In this document: positions 16,895 through 24,979 of the stretch, piece by piece
Position numbering within the stretch: the first letter of the stretch is position 1
How the letters are laid out: the number at the start of each line of letters is the position of its first letter
Assembly: GCA_965237775.1 (NCBI GenBank)
Contig: OZ250155.1
Location: forward strand, 1,488,001-1,552,000
Source of the DNA: CATOSP01 sp965237775
GTDB lineage: Bacteria > Chloroflexota > Dehalococcoidia > Lucifugimonadales > UBA3495
Reading direction: 5' to 3'
Length of the DNA stretch: 64,000 bases
Translations under genes and position numbers: made by a program
Notes under the pieces: model-generated
Told to the model about the DNA's origin: nothing
Seen by the model: the letters and a program-made list of their open reading frames with translations, nothing else
The model's database searches: none

Positions 16895-17266
16895 CTATGC
16901 CTCGGTTTGGGTTGTCTCGCTTCCCTTGACGGTGATGGTGATGTGAGCCATGGAGGTGTCGTCGGGGGCTCCGTGCCAATGATTTTCACCCGCCTGGATT
17001 ACTACAACGTCGCCCTCGCTTACGGTCCAGGTCTCGGAGTCGTTCGCCACTTTGCCGGTGCCCTCGGTGATGATCAGGATTTGGTCACCGGAGTGAATGT
17101 GGAACTTGTTTCTGGAACCCGCGTCGAAGCTGACAATGCCAAAGTTGAAATTGTTGCTGTCTTCCGCTTCCAGGATGCCCTGCCGCCAGACCTGCGTGCC
17201 GGTCATCAGGCCGCCGGTCATCTCAGCAGGCGTCTTGGGCACGCTGCCCATCGTGACCTTTTTCAT
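16895..17266 (-). CDS. Cupin-domain protein
   Basis: A 123-residue single-domain cupin. The first metal motif region reads NKFHIHSGDQILIITEGTG and the second GDVVVIQAGENHWHGA, so His-x-His, a downstream Gln/Glu and a second His are available as ligands. Such small cupins bind a divalent metal and act as isomerases, decarboxylases or sensors. The ATG at 17266 has GAGGAGG 5 bases upstream; an in-frame extension beyond it is not conserved-looking. Convergent with the dehydrogenase gene, and next to a MITE-like element. Confidence 0.8.
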   Translation of the reverse strand: MKKVTMGSVPKTPAEMTGGLMTGTQVWRQGILEAEDSNNFNFGIVSFDAGSRNKFHIHSGDQILIITEGTGKVANDSETWTVSEGDVVVIQAGENHWHGAPDDTSMAHITITVKGSETTQTEA

Positions 17267-17428
17267 TACGCCCTCCTCGCACCAAAATATTGTGGGTAGG
17301 TTGTGGGAATAGGGCGGCAGCCCAGTAAGTGGAAGTCCGTGCCTCTCATGTGGACCTTCACAGGCGGACGCACGCCGTGGGTAATGATAACCCGCCGCGT
17401 AGGGCAAGTCCATATCCGGGAGGATGGC

Positions 17429-17783
17429 GTAATTGTTCAGACTTGATGTGTCCTTCCTACTCCAAGCTCGTTATTCCGGGCTTGACCTGGAATCCAGAAA
17501 CCTTTGCAACCAGCGACCTTCACTATCATGGGCATTTCTGGATTCCCGCCTGCGGAGACCTTTGCGTAACCCTCCGCGACTCCCGCGAAAGCGAGAATCC
17601 ATAGTGTGCCCAGATACGGAGGACGCCCTCACCCTAACCCTCTCCCGGAGGGAGAGGGGATTATTCAAAGGTCTCCCTGCGCGGGAATGACGGATTGCGG
17701 GGGCGGGACATGATAAGAGGATTATCACAGAGATGACCGATGTGAGATTCAGCCAATCCGCCTCATCGAGTCTGACCAGTCAC
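17429..17783. mobile_element. MITE-like element, copy A
   Basis: A 355-base element bounded by GTAATTGTTCAGA (17429-17441) and TCTGACCAGTCAC (17771-17783), imperfect inverted ends that extend to about 20 bases with 16 matches. Near-identical 8-base flanks AGGATGGC (17421-17428) and AGGATGGG (17784-17791) look like a target duplication. Inside are GGAATCCAGAAAC/TTTCTGGATTCC palindromic arms and a CCTCTCCC/GGGAGAGG hairpin. It has no transposase and the same length as copy C. Confidence 0.85.
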
Positions 17784-17843
17784 AGGATGGGGCCAACGTG
17801 CCGGGACGGTCGGTGGAACGGGGGAATTAGGTGGGGTGGCTGT

Positions 17844-18224
17844 TTAGTTCGTCCCTTGCTCTCGCATCGCATCCAGGGATTGAGCGATGGCGCGAGTCAA
17901 TACGGAAGGACGGTCCTCGTATTCCGGGGTGGGATACCATTCGTAGTCGAAGCTGCGAAGTACGGTCCCGTCGATGCTGCAACGGAGGTTGGACACGACG
18001 ATCTTGTAGCCGGACGTGCGCGTGGCGTCTTCAGCCAGCATCTCCAGCACAACGTCCGGGCAGTCGTAGACTACAAGAAACCCACCCCGCTTGTTGCCAT
18101 CGGTGACCCTGGCGCGGAAAACCTGCCCTTCAGATTGAAATTCGACAATCGTGTAGGAACGTTCCTCTACTCCGTAGTCCGGCCAGCCGATATTGATCGC
18201 GCCGCCGATTTCCCAGTGATGCAT
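17844..18224 (-). CDS. Small conserved-looking protein of unknown function
   Basis: A 126-residue soluble protein I do not recognise. It begins MHHWEIGGAINIGWPDYG and is rich in beta-type sequence (RSYTIVEFQSEGQVFRARV, GGFLVVYDC), with one cysteine and no membrane segment. It is the last gene of a minus-strand run, 33 bases after the degenerate TPP-enzyme gene, so it may be co-transcribed with it. AGG precedes the ATG. Existence is supported by clean codon-like composition and tight spacing only. Confidence 0.55.
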   Translation of the reverse strand: MHHWEIGGAINIGWPDYGVEERSYTIVEFQSEGQVFRARVTDGNKRGGFLVVYDCPDVVLEMLAEDATRTSGYKIVVSNLRCSIDGTVLRSFDYEWYPTPEYEDRPSVLTRAIAQSLDAMREQGTN

Positions 18225-18257
18225 GTGGACCTACCCCGCGATGGCTCTCTGACGCCG

Positions 18258-18857
18258 CTAGGAGAGGTATGCCGAGGCGGCGTCGCCCCGGTAGTCGGAG
18301 AGCAAAGTCTGACGCACCAGCCCCCAACTCTCGGCCATGGAACGCTCCGGCAAGGGGGGCTCGTCAACGTCGCGGAACACCTTGATGATCACGAACACCG
18401 GCCCTTCCTGCACCATGACCTCTTCCAGGCCGATGAATAGCTCTTCAACGGTGTCGAATTCGTAGCGTTTGGGGTAACCCGCGCCTTCCGCCATGGCCAT
18501 TAGGTTCAGGTTGTCCATCCCGCGAATCGGGAGCCCTTCAGTGGAGAGGTGGTTGGCGTCGTCGAACACGAAATGGACCATATTCTGAGGGCGCATCTCG
18601 CCGACCGTAGCCAGTCCACCAAGGTCCGTCCTCAGTGTGGCGTCGCAGTCCAACACAAGGACCTTTCGCTCGGGTTGGGCAAGGGCCAAGCCCAGGCCCA
18701 CCGCCGGGGCCCGGTCCATGCAGTCGGTCAAATCCACGTCCAAATGCCGTTTTTCGGATATGACGTTCCAGTCACGGCATGCGGAGGATGTGGAGACGAC
18801 GATGGCGTCGTTCCGGTGGAAGTTGATTGCCTTGGTAGCCTCAATCGAGGGAATCAC
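18258..18857 (-). CDS. TPP-enzyme beta-like subunit with eroded cofactor motif
   Basis: A 199-residue homologue of the TPP-binding C-terminal domain of split decarboxylases such as sulfopyruvate or phosphonopyruvate decarboxylase. It shares VGLGLALAQPERKVLVLD with the functional-looking beta subunit at 19254. The TPP/Mg motif GDGSLLMN of that paralogue is here CDATLRTD: both glycines and the terminal Asn are lost. Only the first Asp remains. GTG 18857 is preceded by GGAGGAT. It overlaps the upstream membrane gene by 17 bases. It may be a non-catalytic or regulatory subunit, or be decaying. Confidence 0.75.
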   Translation of the reverse strand: MIPSIEATKAINFHRNDAIVVSTSSACRDWNVISEKRHLDVDLTDCMDRAPAVGLGLALAQPERKVLVLDCDATLRTDLGGLATVGEMRPQNMVHFVFDDANHLSTEGLPIRGMDNLNLMAMAEGAGYPKRYEFDTVEELFIGLEEVMVQEGPVFVIIKVFRDVDEPPLPERSMAESWGLVRQTLLSDYRGDAASAYLS

Positions 18858-19083
18858 CCGGGTTATCCTCCTTGGTGTTGGCCGGACTCTCCGTGTCGCC
18901 GGTCGAAGGACCTTTGCGGGCAAATACCAGGAGCCACATTCCCACAAGAATCAGGGCTCCGCCCACAAGGACCAGAGGGATCTTGGACCCTAAGAACCCC
19001 TGGTACAGCGTCCAGAATCCCAGCAATAGGACACCATACGCGGTGAACCTTGCCAGGAGACCCTTGCCCAGCCCTTTTACCAT
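18841..19083 (-). CDS. Small two-helix membrane protein
   Basis: An 80-residue protein with two hydrophobic segments (about 12-29, FTAYGVLLLGFWTLYQGF, and 35-54, PLVLVGGALILVGMWLLV) and a hydrophilic acidic tail. I do not recognise the family. ATG 19083 has GGAG 5 bases upstream. Its 3' end overlaps the start of the TPP-like gene, suggesting translational coupling. A strong terminator hairpin lies just upstream, so expression may depend on read-through or an unseen promoter. Confidence 0.55.
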   Translation of the reverse strand: MVKGLGKGLLARFTAYGVLLLGFWTLYQGFLGSKIPLVLVGGALILVGMWLLVFARKGPSTGDTESPANTKEDNPGDSLD

Positions 19084-19111
19084 TCCCGCTCCGGCTTCAG
19101 CAGGTCCGATA

Positions 19112-19160
19112 TCCAAATATAAAGCTGACCGAGGCGGCTAGCAAGTCATCGCCTCGGTCA
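19112..19160 (-). terminator. Intrinsic terminator after split TPP enzyme genes
   Basis: On the minus strand TGACCGAGGCG and CGCCTCGGTCA (plus coordinates 19150-19160 and 19126-19136) form a perfect 11-bp stem with a 13-base loop, followed by GCTTTATATTT. It lies between the beta-subunit gene and the small membrane protein gene. Confidence 0.75.
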
Positions 19161-19253
19161 CAGCCAGTTGCCATCGTCGGGACCGGATTATCAACCAGAG
19201 CCTGGACACAGGGCCTGGTAAGAGGGCCTGGCCCGGTCCGGAACGAACCCAGG

Positions 19254-19844
19254 TTATTCGTTTCCCAGCGCTTTGGGCAGATCCCGGAACGCGGTGAGCA
19301 CGGACCGGGCCGGCCTTGCCCTGAATTGGACCGGCGTGTTTTCGATCTCTGGAGTGATCGCCAGGCGGACGAAGACCGGTCCTGTCGCAGCCAACGCCTC
19401 GTCGATACCAGTGGTGAGGTCTTCGATGTTGTCAAAGTCAAAGGTGGCGGCGTATCCCGCGGCCCTGGCCATGTCGGCCCAGTCCGCCGTGCCCGCTCCG
19501 GGCACCGGCTGGCCGCCAGTGACGGCGTACACACCGTTGTCGAAGAGGAAATGGTAGACGTTCTTAGGCGCCTTGCTGGTTAAGGTGATCATTGCTCCCA
19601 GGTTCATTAATAAGCTGCCGTCACCGTCCAGCACCATGACCTTCCTCTGCGGCTGGGCTAGGGCCAGTCCCAGGCCAAGGGAGGAGGCCTTACCCATTGC
19701 CCCGGAGACGGGAAAGTCCAGGTCCTGATTGGTGGACACGCTGGGCAGCCCGAAGTTCACGTTGTTCGCGTTCATCGTGGCCACGAACACGGAGTCTTCG
19801 CGTTTACTGTCAAGGAGTTTAACGGCGTCGGTGTTGTTGATCAT
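19254..19844 (-). CDS. Split TPP-dependent decarboxylase, beta subunit (ComE-like)
   Basis: A 196-residue TPP-binding domain. The cofactor motif is LDGDGSLLMNLGAM (G-D-G...N), with SGAMGKASSLGLGLALAQ before it and a DNGVYAVTGGQP loop after it, as in the beta subunit of sulfopyruvate decarboxylase and the C-terminal half of phosphonopyruvate decarboxylase. It follows its alpha partner by 23 bases, in the same order as in those enzymes. The natural substrate is probably a 2-oxo acid with an anionic tail; which one cannot be read from the sequence. Confidence 0.8.
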   Translation of the reverse strand: MINNTDAVKLLDSKREDSVFVATMNANNVNFGLPSVSTNQDLDFPVSGAMGKASSLGLGLALAQPQRKVMVLDGDGSLLMNLGAMITLTSKAPKNVYHFLFDNGVYAVTGGQPVPGAGTADWADMARAAGYAATFDFDNIEDLTTGIDEALAATGPVFVRLAITPEIENTPVQFRARPARSVLTAFRDLPKALGNE

Positions 19845-19867
19845 TCGTTGATTCTCCCGCGAATCGA

Positions 19868-20374
19868 TTAGGCCCCGAACTCGGTGCCCACCAGGACTGC
19901 CACCGGCTTCCGGGTCCGCTCGGCCTCTTCCAGGGCGTTGCTAATGCGGCCGGCATCGTCGTCGGTCTCGATCAGGTAGTAGCTGATACCCCAGGCATGG
20001 AGGATATGCTCGATGAATCGGGCAGCCGAGTCGCCGGTAACCCCGTGGCGGCTCCAGCCTCGATATCCGACGAGCATCACCAGAGGTTGATTCACGTCGA
20101 GACCCAGCCCTCGGATCGAGTCGCCTGCCTCGAATATTCCGGTGTTCTGGATCAAGACCACGGGCTTCTTGCCGCCGACCCAGAGCCCGGCAGCGATGGC
20201 CATGGTCTCGCCTTCGCGGCAGACCGGCACCAGGTCCAAGGTGGGTTCCGACGTGAGCAACTGGTACATGAAATTGGTCTCACTGTCCGGCAACCAAACC
20301 ACGTGGGTGAAGCTATTCTTCTTTAATTCCTCGATAATAGCGGTTGGATGCAGGACTGCTTCTTGCGTCGTCAT
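19868..20374 (-). CDS. Split TPP-dependent decarboxylase, alpha subunit (ComD-like)
   Basis: A 168-residue pyrimidine-binding domain. HVVWLPDSETNF near the N terminus, CREGETMAIAAGLWVGGKKPVVLIQNTG with the catalytic-type glutamate, and GDSAARFIEHIL are typical of sulfopyruvate decarboxylase alpha and the matching half of phosphonopyruvate decarboxylase. ATG 20374 has GAGGAG 5 bases upstream; a longer start at 20404 lacks one. It is the first gene after a good promoter and pairs with the beta gene downstream. Substrate unknown. Confidence 0.8.
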   Translation of the reverse strand: MTTQEAVLHPTAIIEELKKNSFTHVVWLPDSETNFMYQLLTSEPTLDLVPVCREGETMAIAAGLWVGGKKPVVLIQNTGIFEAGDSIRGLGLDVNQPLVMLVGYRGWSRHGVTGDSAARFIEHILHAWGISYYLIETDDDAGRISNALEEAERTRKPVAVLVGTEFGA

Positions 20375-20417
20375 GAGGTCTCCTCGCGCGTTCAACTGGG
20401 CCATTTAAGTCGCGCCC

Positions 20418-20447
20418 ATTATATTCGCGGCCCAGAATGAGCGTCAA
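20418..20447 (-). promoter_or_regulatory. Promoter for the split TPP decarboxylase genes
   Basis: On the minus strand TTGACG (20442-20447) and TATAAT (20418-20423) are separated by 18 bases. The -35 box overlaps the stop codon of the methylase-like gene. The leader to ATG 20374 is about 37 bases. Confidence 0.65.
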
Positions 20448-21694
20448 CCGGCGATGGTCAGTCCGAAATTCTGCCGCTTTAGGAGGGCGGAGGCGGCCAC
20501 GTTTTTCAGTAGGAACAGCCAGAATAGGTCTTCACTTTCCAGGTAGAGGTCCACCAAGCTGGCTGCCGTTTGTTCCATGACGACTGCGGCTTGGGGCGTC
20601 AGCGGCTCCGGGACGGGAGTGCGGGGTTTCGGAGCCAGCAGGTAGTTGTGCAAAGCGACCAACACGGCTTCCGTCGCCGCCTGGTTGCCCTGCGATATGC
20701 TCCGCATCGCGGCTCCGTTGAGGTAATTCGGCAGCCGCGAGACTAGCCACTCTAGCAACTGGAGGTCCTCCGCCACCTGCGCCGGAAGGTTGAACTCCAA
20801 CTGAGGCTCTCCAACGCGGAAGATATACACGGCGTCCGCGCTTGGTTTGACGGTGGCGTCTTCGAGGCCCGCCGCCTGGTTGGCTGACAGGTACACGGGG
20901 ATTGCCACCGGCGGATGGGGGCCGGTAATCAGGCCACCAAGGGCGAATAGGAAGTTGGCCCGGGCAAGTGTGACGGCAAGGGGGTCAATGTCGGTCGCCG
21001 CGACGCGGTCAAGGACCAATAGCAGGGTGTCAAATTCGTCCAATCCTCGTTCGCGCAGGCCCGCGGAGACCGAGCTAACAGTCCGGAAAATCTCATCGCC
21101 GCTGCCGCATTGGCCATGAAATATCCTCTCATTCTGCGGTTCGCGGGGTTGTGGAGGTTGAGGCGTAGCCGGGGGAGATGGGACTACGCACACGCCGCGT
21201 TGGTCCGGCGGCTCTCCGATCTGGAAGTACAGCTCGGACCACTGGTCTGGACCCGGAGCGTACACGCGTTGGCGTGACAATTCATCGGATAGGGGAGATA
21301 GGACCTCCAGGGATTGATGGGCCAAATCTGGGGATGTCGGCCATGCGAAGTGATCGTGATCGGCGAAGTTGTCTATACCTTGCTGGATGAAAAAGTCTCC
21401 CGCCAATGCTTCGTGGAGCTGTTGAATGTTGTGAACTCGAGGGGGCGCGCCTAGAAACCGGCGGACGAAGAGCCGGGAGAGCGCGGCCAGGTAGGTGTGA
21501 CGAGCGAAAGCAGCTTGATCGCTTTCTTCCAACCGGCCCGCGAGGGAGCGTTGGTAGCGCCATTCCCGATACCGCAGGGCCACCCTGGGCGAGTCGCCGA
21601 AACGATGGAGCAGGTCCAACAAGCCTGGATAAACCTGATTATAGGTGTGGCTTTCACGGCCAAAGGCGGAAGCGATGTCGGACCCGGAGGCCAC
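20444..21694 (-). pseudogene. N6-adenine DNA methylase-like protein, truncated before catalytic motif
   Basis: The 416-residue product resembles the N-terminal helical part and SAM-binding region of large Eco57I-like restriction/modification proteins: FARHTYLAALSRLFVRRFL near 63, a weak motif I (GQCGSGDEIF), and VAATDIDPLAVTLARANFLFALGG. The frame ends in LLKRQNFGLTIAG, where relatives continue into the catalytic NPP[YFW] motif. That motif and everything beyond are absent, and the next promoter overlaps the stop. The usual GEYYTP segment is also altered. It begins 9 bases after asnS. It is probably a remnant; a repurposed N-terminal protein is possible. Confidence 0.6.
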
Positions 21695-21703
21695 CAGCGC
21701 CGC

Positions 21704-23089
21704 CTAAAACTCGGCGTTCTTGGGAGTGCGGGGGAAGGGAATAACGTCTCTGATGTTCGGCATTCCGGTTGCGAATTGCACGGTGCGTTCAAAGCCCAGA
21801 CCGAAGCCGGCATGAGGCACGGTGCCGTAACTGCGCAGGTCCAGGTACCACCAGTAGTTTTCTTCGTCGAGTCCGCTTTCCCTCATCCGATCAAGGAGGA
21901 TATCGCGCCGCTCTTCCCTTTGGCTGCCTCCGATAATCTCGCCGATCCTGGGGACCAAGACGTCCATGGCCCGGACGGTCTCGCCGTCATCGCCGAGGCG
22001 CATGTAGAAGGCCTTGATTTCCTTGGGGTAGTCGGTGACGATCACCGGCTTGCCGACGTGCTTTTCCGTTAAGAACCTCTCATGTTCGGATTGGAGGTCC
22101 GCGCCCCAATGGACCGGATATTCAAACGTCTCTCCCGACCGCTGCAGGATATTCACGGCCTCGGTGTAGGTCATGCGCTCGAATCTCGAGTCGACTATTC
22201 CCTCCAACGTGGATATGACGGTCTTGTCGTACCACTGGTTGAAGAAGGCCAGGTCTTCCGGGCATCGTTTCAGCACGTAGCCGAGGGTGTACTTGAGGAA
22301 GTCTTCGGCCAGGTCCGCCAGACCGTCCAACTCGCAGAATGCGACCTCGGGTTCGACCATCCAGAATTCAGCGAGATGGCGTGACGTGTTCGAGTTCTCC
22401 GCCCTGAACGTGGGACCGAAGGTATACACGTCGGACAGCGCAAGGGCGAATATCTCGGCTTCCAACTGCCCGCTGACGGTCAGGTACGTTGGCTTCCCAA
22501 AGAAGTCTTCACCCGAGTCCACCGCTCCGTCTTTGATTGGAAGCCGCTCCAAGTCCAGGGTTGTGACCCGGAACATGGCGCCCGCGCCTTCAGCGTCGCT
22601 GGCGGTGATCATTGGGGACTGGAGGTATAGGAAGCCGCGTTCCTGAAAGAAGCTGTGGATGGCGAATGCAAGGGCGTTTCTCACCCTAGCCATCGCCCCG
22701 AAGGTGTTGGTGCGCGGCCTGAGATGGGCGATTTCCCGCAGGAATTCCACGGTGTGGCGTTTCTTCTGCAGGGGGTAGGTTTCGGGGTCGGCCAGCCCCA
22801 GGACTTCGAGCGATTTGGCTTGCACCTCGTACCGCTGACCCTTGCCCGGAGACTCGACGAGTACGCCGGACACGGAGACGCTGCAGCCGGCGCTCAGAGA
22901 CTCTACGACGGAGAAGTTGGAGACCGACTCATCGGTAACGACCTGCAAGTCCTGGAGGGTTGAGCCATCGTTGATCTGTAGGAAGGAAACGTTTCTGGAA
23001 GAACGGCGGGTCTTAACCCAGCCCTTTACCAAAACTTCGCCGCCCGCAGACTCGCGCTGGAGGATATCCTTGATCTTAGTGCGCAGCAT
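21704..23089 (-). CDS. asnS: Asparaginyl-tRNA synthetase
   Basis: A 461-residue class II synthetase charging tRNA-Asn. The N-terminal OB-fold anticodon domain holds VKGWVKTRRSSRNVSFLQINDGS. Motif 2 is FGPTFRAENSNTSRHLAEFWMVEPE, and the C-terminal motif 3 is GFGLGFERTVQFATGMPNIRDVIPFPR. The sequence DRERxxxEF-type alternatives of AspRS are absent, supporting Asn specificity. With AsnRS present, the GatCA genes upstream are most likely for Gln-tRNA formation. Confidence 0.95.
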   Translation of the reverse strand: MLRTKIKDILQRESAGGEVLVKGWVKTRRSSRNVSFLQINDGSTLQDLQVVTDESVSNFSVVESLSAGCSVSVSGVLVESPGKGQRYEVQAKSLEVLGLADPETYPLQKKRHTVEFLREIAHLRPRTNTFGAMARVRNALAFAIHSFFQERGFLYLQSPMITASDAEGAGAMFRVTTLDLERLPIKDGAVDSGEDFFGKPTYLTVSGQLEAEIFALALSDVYTFGPTFRAENSNTSRHLAEFWMVEPEVAFCELDGLADLAEDFLKYTLGYVLKRCPEDLAFFNQWYDKTVISTLEGIVDSRFERMTYTEAVNILQRSGETFEYPVHWGADLQSEHERFLTEKHVGKPVIVTDYPKEIKAFYMRLGDDGETVRAMDVLVPRIGEIIGGSQREERRDILLDRMRESGLDEENYWWYLDLRSYGTVPHAGFGLGFERTVQFATGMPNIRDVIPFPRTPKNAEF

Positions 23090-23109
23090 AGGCCGACCCC
23101 TTTATGACC

Positions 23110-23138
23110 ATTCTAGCACCGGCGCCGGTAGCGGCCAA
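23110..23138 (-). promoter_or_regulatory. Promoter for asnS
   Basis: On the minus strand TTGGCC (23133-23138) and TAGAAT (23110-23115) have a 17-base spacer, and the -10 is extended (TGCTAGAAT). The leader is very short, about 14 bases. Confidence 0.5.
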
Positions 23139-23185
23139 GGCGGGTAGCTGGGCAACAATGTTTCCGTCTGGTCTGTCCAGGCGTC

Positions 23186-24673
23186 CTAGCCTGCGGGTCT
23201 CGCCTGGCGCCAAGAGGTCGCCTGCTCGTAGGCGTAGGCGATGCGCAGCAGCTTCGGCTCGGATAAGTGCGGGCCGATTAGCTGCAAACCAACCGGAAGT
23301 CCCTGGGAGAAACCGCACGGGACGGAAATGGCGGGAAGCCCCGCGATGTTTACCGGCAGGGTGCAGACGTCTATCAGGTACATCTCAACCGGGTTATCCG
23401 TCTTTGAACCCAAGGGAAATGCCGCGACCGGAGACGTGGGTGTCACCAACGCGTCCACGTGCTGGAATACCTGTTGGAACTCTTGACGGATCAGCGTCCT
23501 GACCTGCTGCGCCTTCAGGTAGTAGGCGTCGTAGTAGCCGGCGGACAGAGCGTAGGCGCCCAGCATGATCCGCCGTTTCACCTCCGGGCCAAACCCGTTG
23601 CGGCGGGTCTGCTCCATCGCCTCCCACATGTCGTCGGTGTCCTGGAATGAATACCCGTATTTCACACCGTCGTACCGGGCCAGGTTGGCCGAACACTCCG
23701 ATGGGGCGATGATGTAGTAGCAGGCCAGGGCGTACCGGGTGGTGGGCAGGGAGACAGGTTCCACCGCCGCCCCCAGGCTCTCCAGGGTGTCGATGGCCTT
23801 CTGGACTGCCTCTCTAACGCCCGCCTCCATTCCATCCACGAAGTACTCTTCTGGCACTCCCAAACGTATAGCCGACTCGTCTCCGGAGGCGGCAAGTGGG
23901 TTGGATGAGACTCCGCCCAGCCCGGACGTCATGTCTGGGACCTGGAGGTTTAGGCACGTGGAGTCCCTGGGGTCGGGCCCGGCGATGGCGTTTAACACCA
24001 GGGCGCTGTCGGTGACGTCCTGGGTGATGGGGCCTATCTGGTCCAGGGAGGAGGCGTAGGCGATGAGCCCATAGCGGCTGACGAGCCCGTAGGTGGGTTT
24101 GAGGCCAACCGTGCCGCACATGGCTGAAGGCTGACGGATGCTGCCTCCGGTGTCGGACCCCAGCGCATACACCGCTTCCCCGGACGCGACCGCCGCCGCG
24201 CCGCCGCCGCTGCTGCCGCCGGGAACCCGCTCCACGTCCCAGGGATTGCGGGTAGGGAAAAAGGCCGAGTTCTCACAGGAAGAGCCCATGCCGAATTCGT
24301 CCATGTTGCCCTTGCCGAGTAGCACGGCTCCTTGCTCGAACAACCTGGAGGCGACGGTGGCGTCATACACAGGCACGTAGTCCTCCAGCATTCGGGAGGA
24401 ACACGACGTCACGACGCCTTTCGTGCAGATAAGGTCCTTTATCTGCATTGGCACTCCGGTTAGAGGCCCGGCGTCTCCCCGGGCTATTCGCCGGTCGGCT
24501 TCCGCAGCCTGCCTCCGGGCCAGTTCGGGAGTAACGGTGACGAACGCCTTGATCCGCTCTTCCTGCCGTTGGATTTCCTCCAGGCAAGCTTCGGTTAGCT
24601 CAACCGAGCTTAGCTCCCGGCGGGCCAGCCTTCCCGAAGCGTCGTGAATGGTCAAGGGTAGTCCAGGAAGCAC
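23186..24673 (-). CDS. gatA: Glu-tRNA(Gln)/Asp-tRNA(Asn) amidotransferase subunit A
   Basis: GatA is the glutaminase subunit of the GatCAB amidotransferase. The 495-residue product has the amidase-signature triad: Lys in GVPMQIKDLICTKG, cis-Ser in ALGSDTGGSIRQP and the nucleophile serine within it, plus the glycine-rich VPGGSSGGGAAAVA. The GTG start at 24673 is 4 bases after GGAGGAG and 1 base after the gatC stop, so the genes are translationally coupled. gatB is not in the window. Confidence 0.95.
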   Translation of the reverse strand: MLPGLPLTIHDASGRLARRELSSVELTEACLEEIQRQEERIKAFVTVTPELARRQAAEADRRIARGDAGPLTGVPMQIKDLICTKGVVTSCSSRMLEDYVPVYDATVASRLFEQGAVLLGKGNMDEFGMGSSCENSAFFPTRNPWDVERVPGGSSGGGAAAVASGEAVYALGSDTGGSIRQPSAMCGTVGLKPTYGLVSRYGLIAYASSLDQIGPITQDVTDSALVLNAIAGPDPRDSTCLNLQVPDMTSGLGGVSSNPLAASGDESAIRLGVPEEYFVDGMEAGVREAVQKAIDTLESLGAAVEPVSLPTTRYALACYYIIAPSECSANLARYDGVKYGYSFQDTDDMWEAMEQTRRNGFGPEVKRRIMLGAYALSAGYYDAYYLKAQQVRTLIRQEFQQVFQHVDALVTPTSPVAAFPLGSKTDNPVEMYLIDVCTLPVNIAGLPAISVPCGFSQGLPVGLQLIGPHLSEPKLLRIAYAYEQATSWRQARPAG

Positions 24674-24674
24674 A

Positions 24675-24965
24675 CTACTCCTCCAACACCGCTTTGACCC
24701 GGATAAAATCGCCTTCCCGGCGTGGCGCATTGCTCAAGGTATCCTCTGACGCCAGGGAGTCATGGGCCTCGTCATCTCTGAGAACGCCATGAAGGTCAAC
24801 GGCGTGGCCCGTGGGCTGGATGCCTGCCGTATCCAATTCGTCCAGAATCTCAAATTGTTCTAGGATGAGGGAGAGTTGCTGCCGGAACAGCTCGATCTCC
24901 TCGTCCGTGAGCCCTATCCGGGCCAACGACGCGATGTGCTCTACCTGTTGGCGGTCGAGGGGCAT
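24675..24965 (-). CDS. gatC: Amidotransferase subunit C
   Basis: A 96-residue GatC that stabilises the GatA-GatB complex. It shows the usual pattern: VEHIASLARIGLTDEEIELF, a helical QLSLILEQFEILDELDT, and the wrap-around GIQPTGHAVDLHGVLRDDE tail. Its ATG lies 14 bases after the SDR gene stop and its stop abuts gatA, so SDR-gatC-gatA form one run. Confidence 0.93.
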   Translation of the reverse strand: MPLDRQQVEHIASLARIGLTDEEIELFRQQLSLILEQFEILDELDTAGIQPTGHAVDLHGVLRDDEAHDSLASEDTLSNAPRREGDFIRVKAVLEE

Positions 24966-24979
24966 AACAGACTCCAGGG

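Noticed and set aside
17471..17728. Open frames inside MITE copy A (and 49412-49720 in copy C)
   Set aside because: They translate the palindromic arms of the elements; no domain, and destroyed in copy B.
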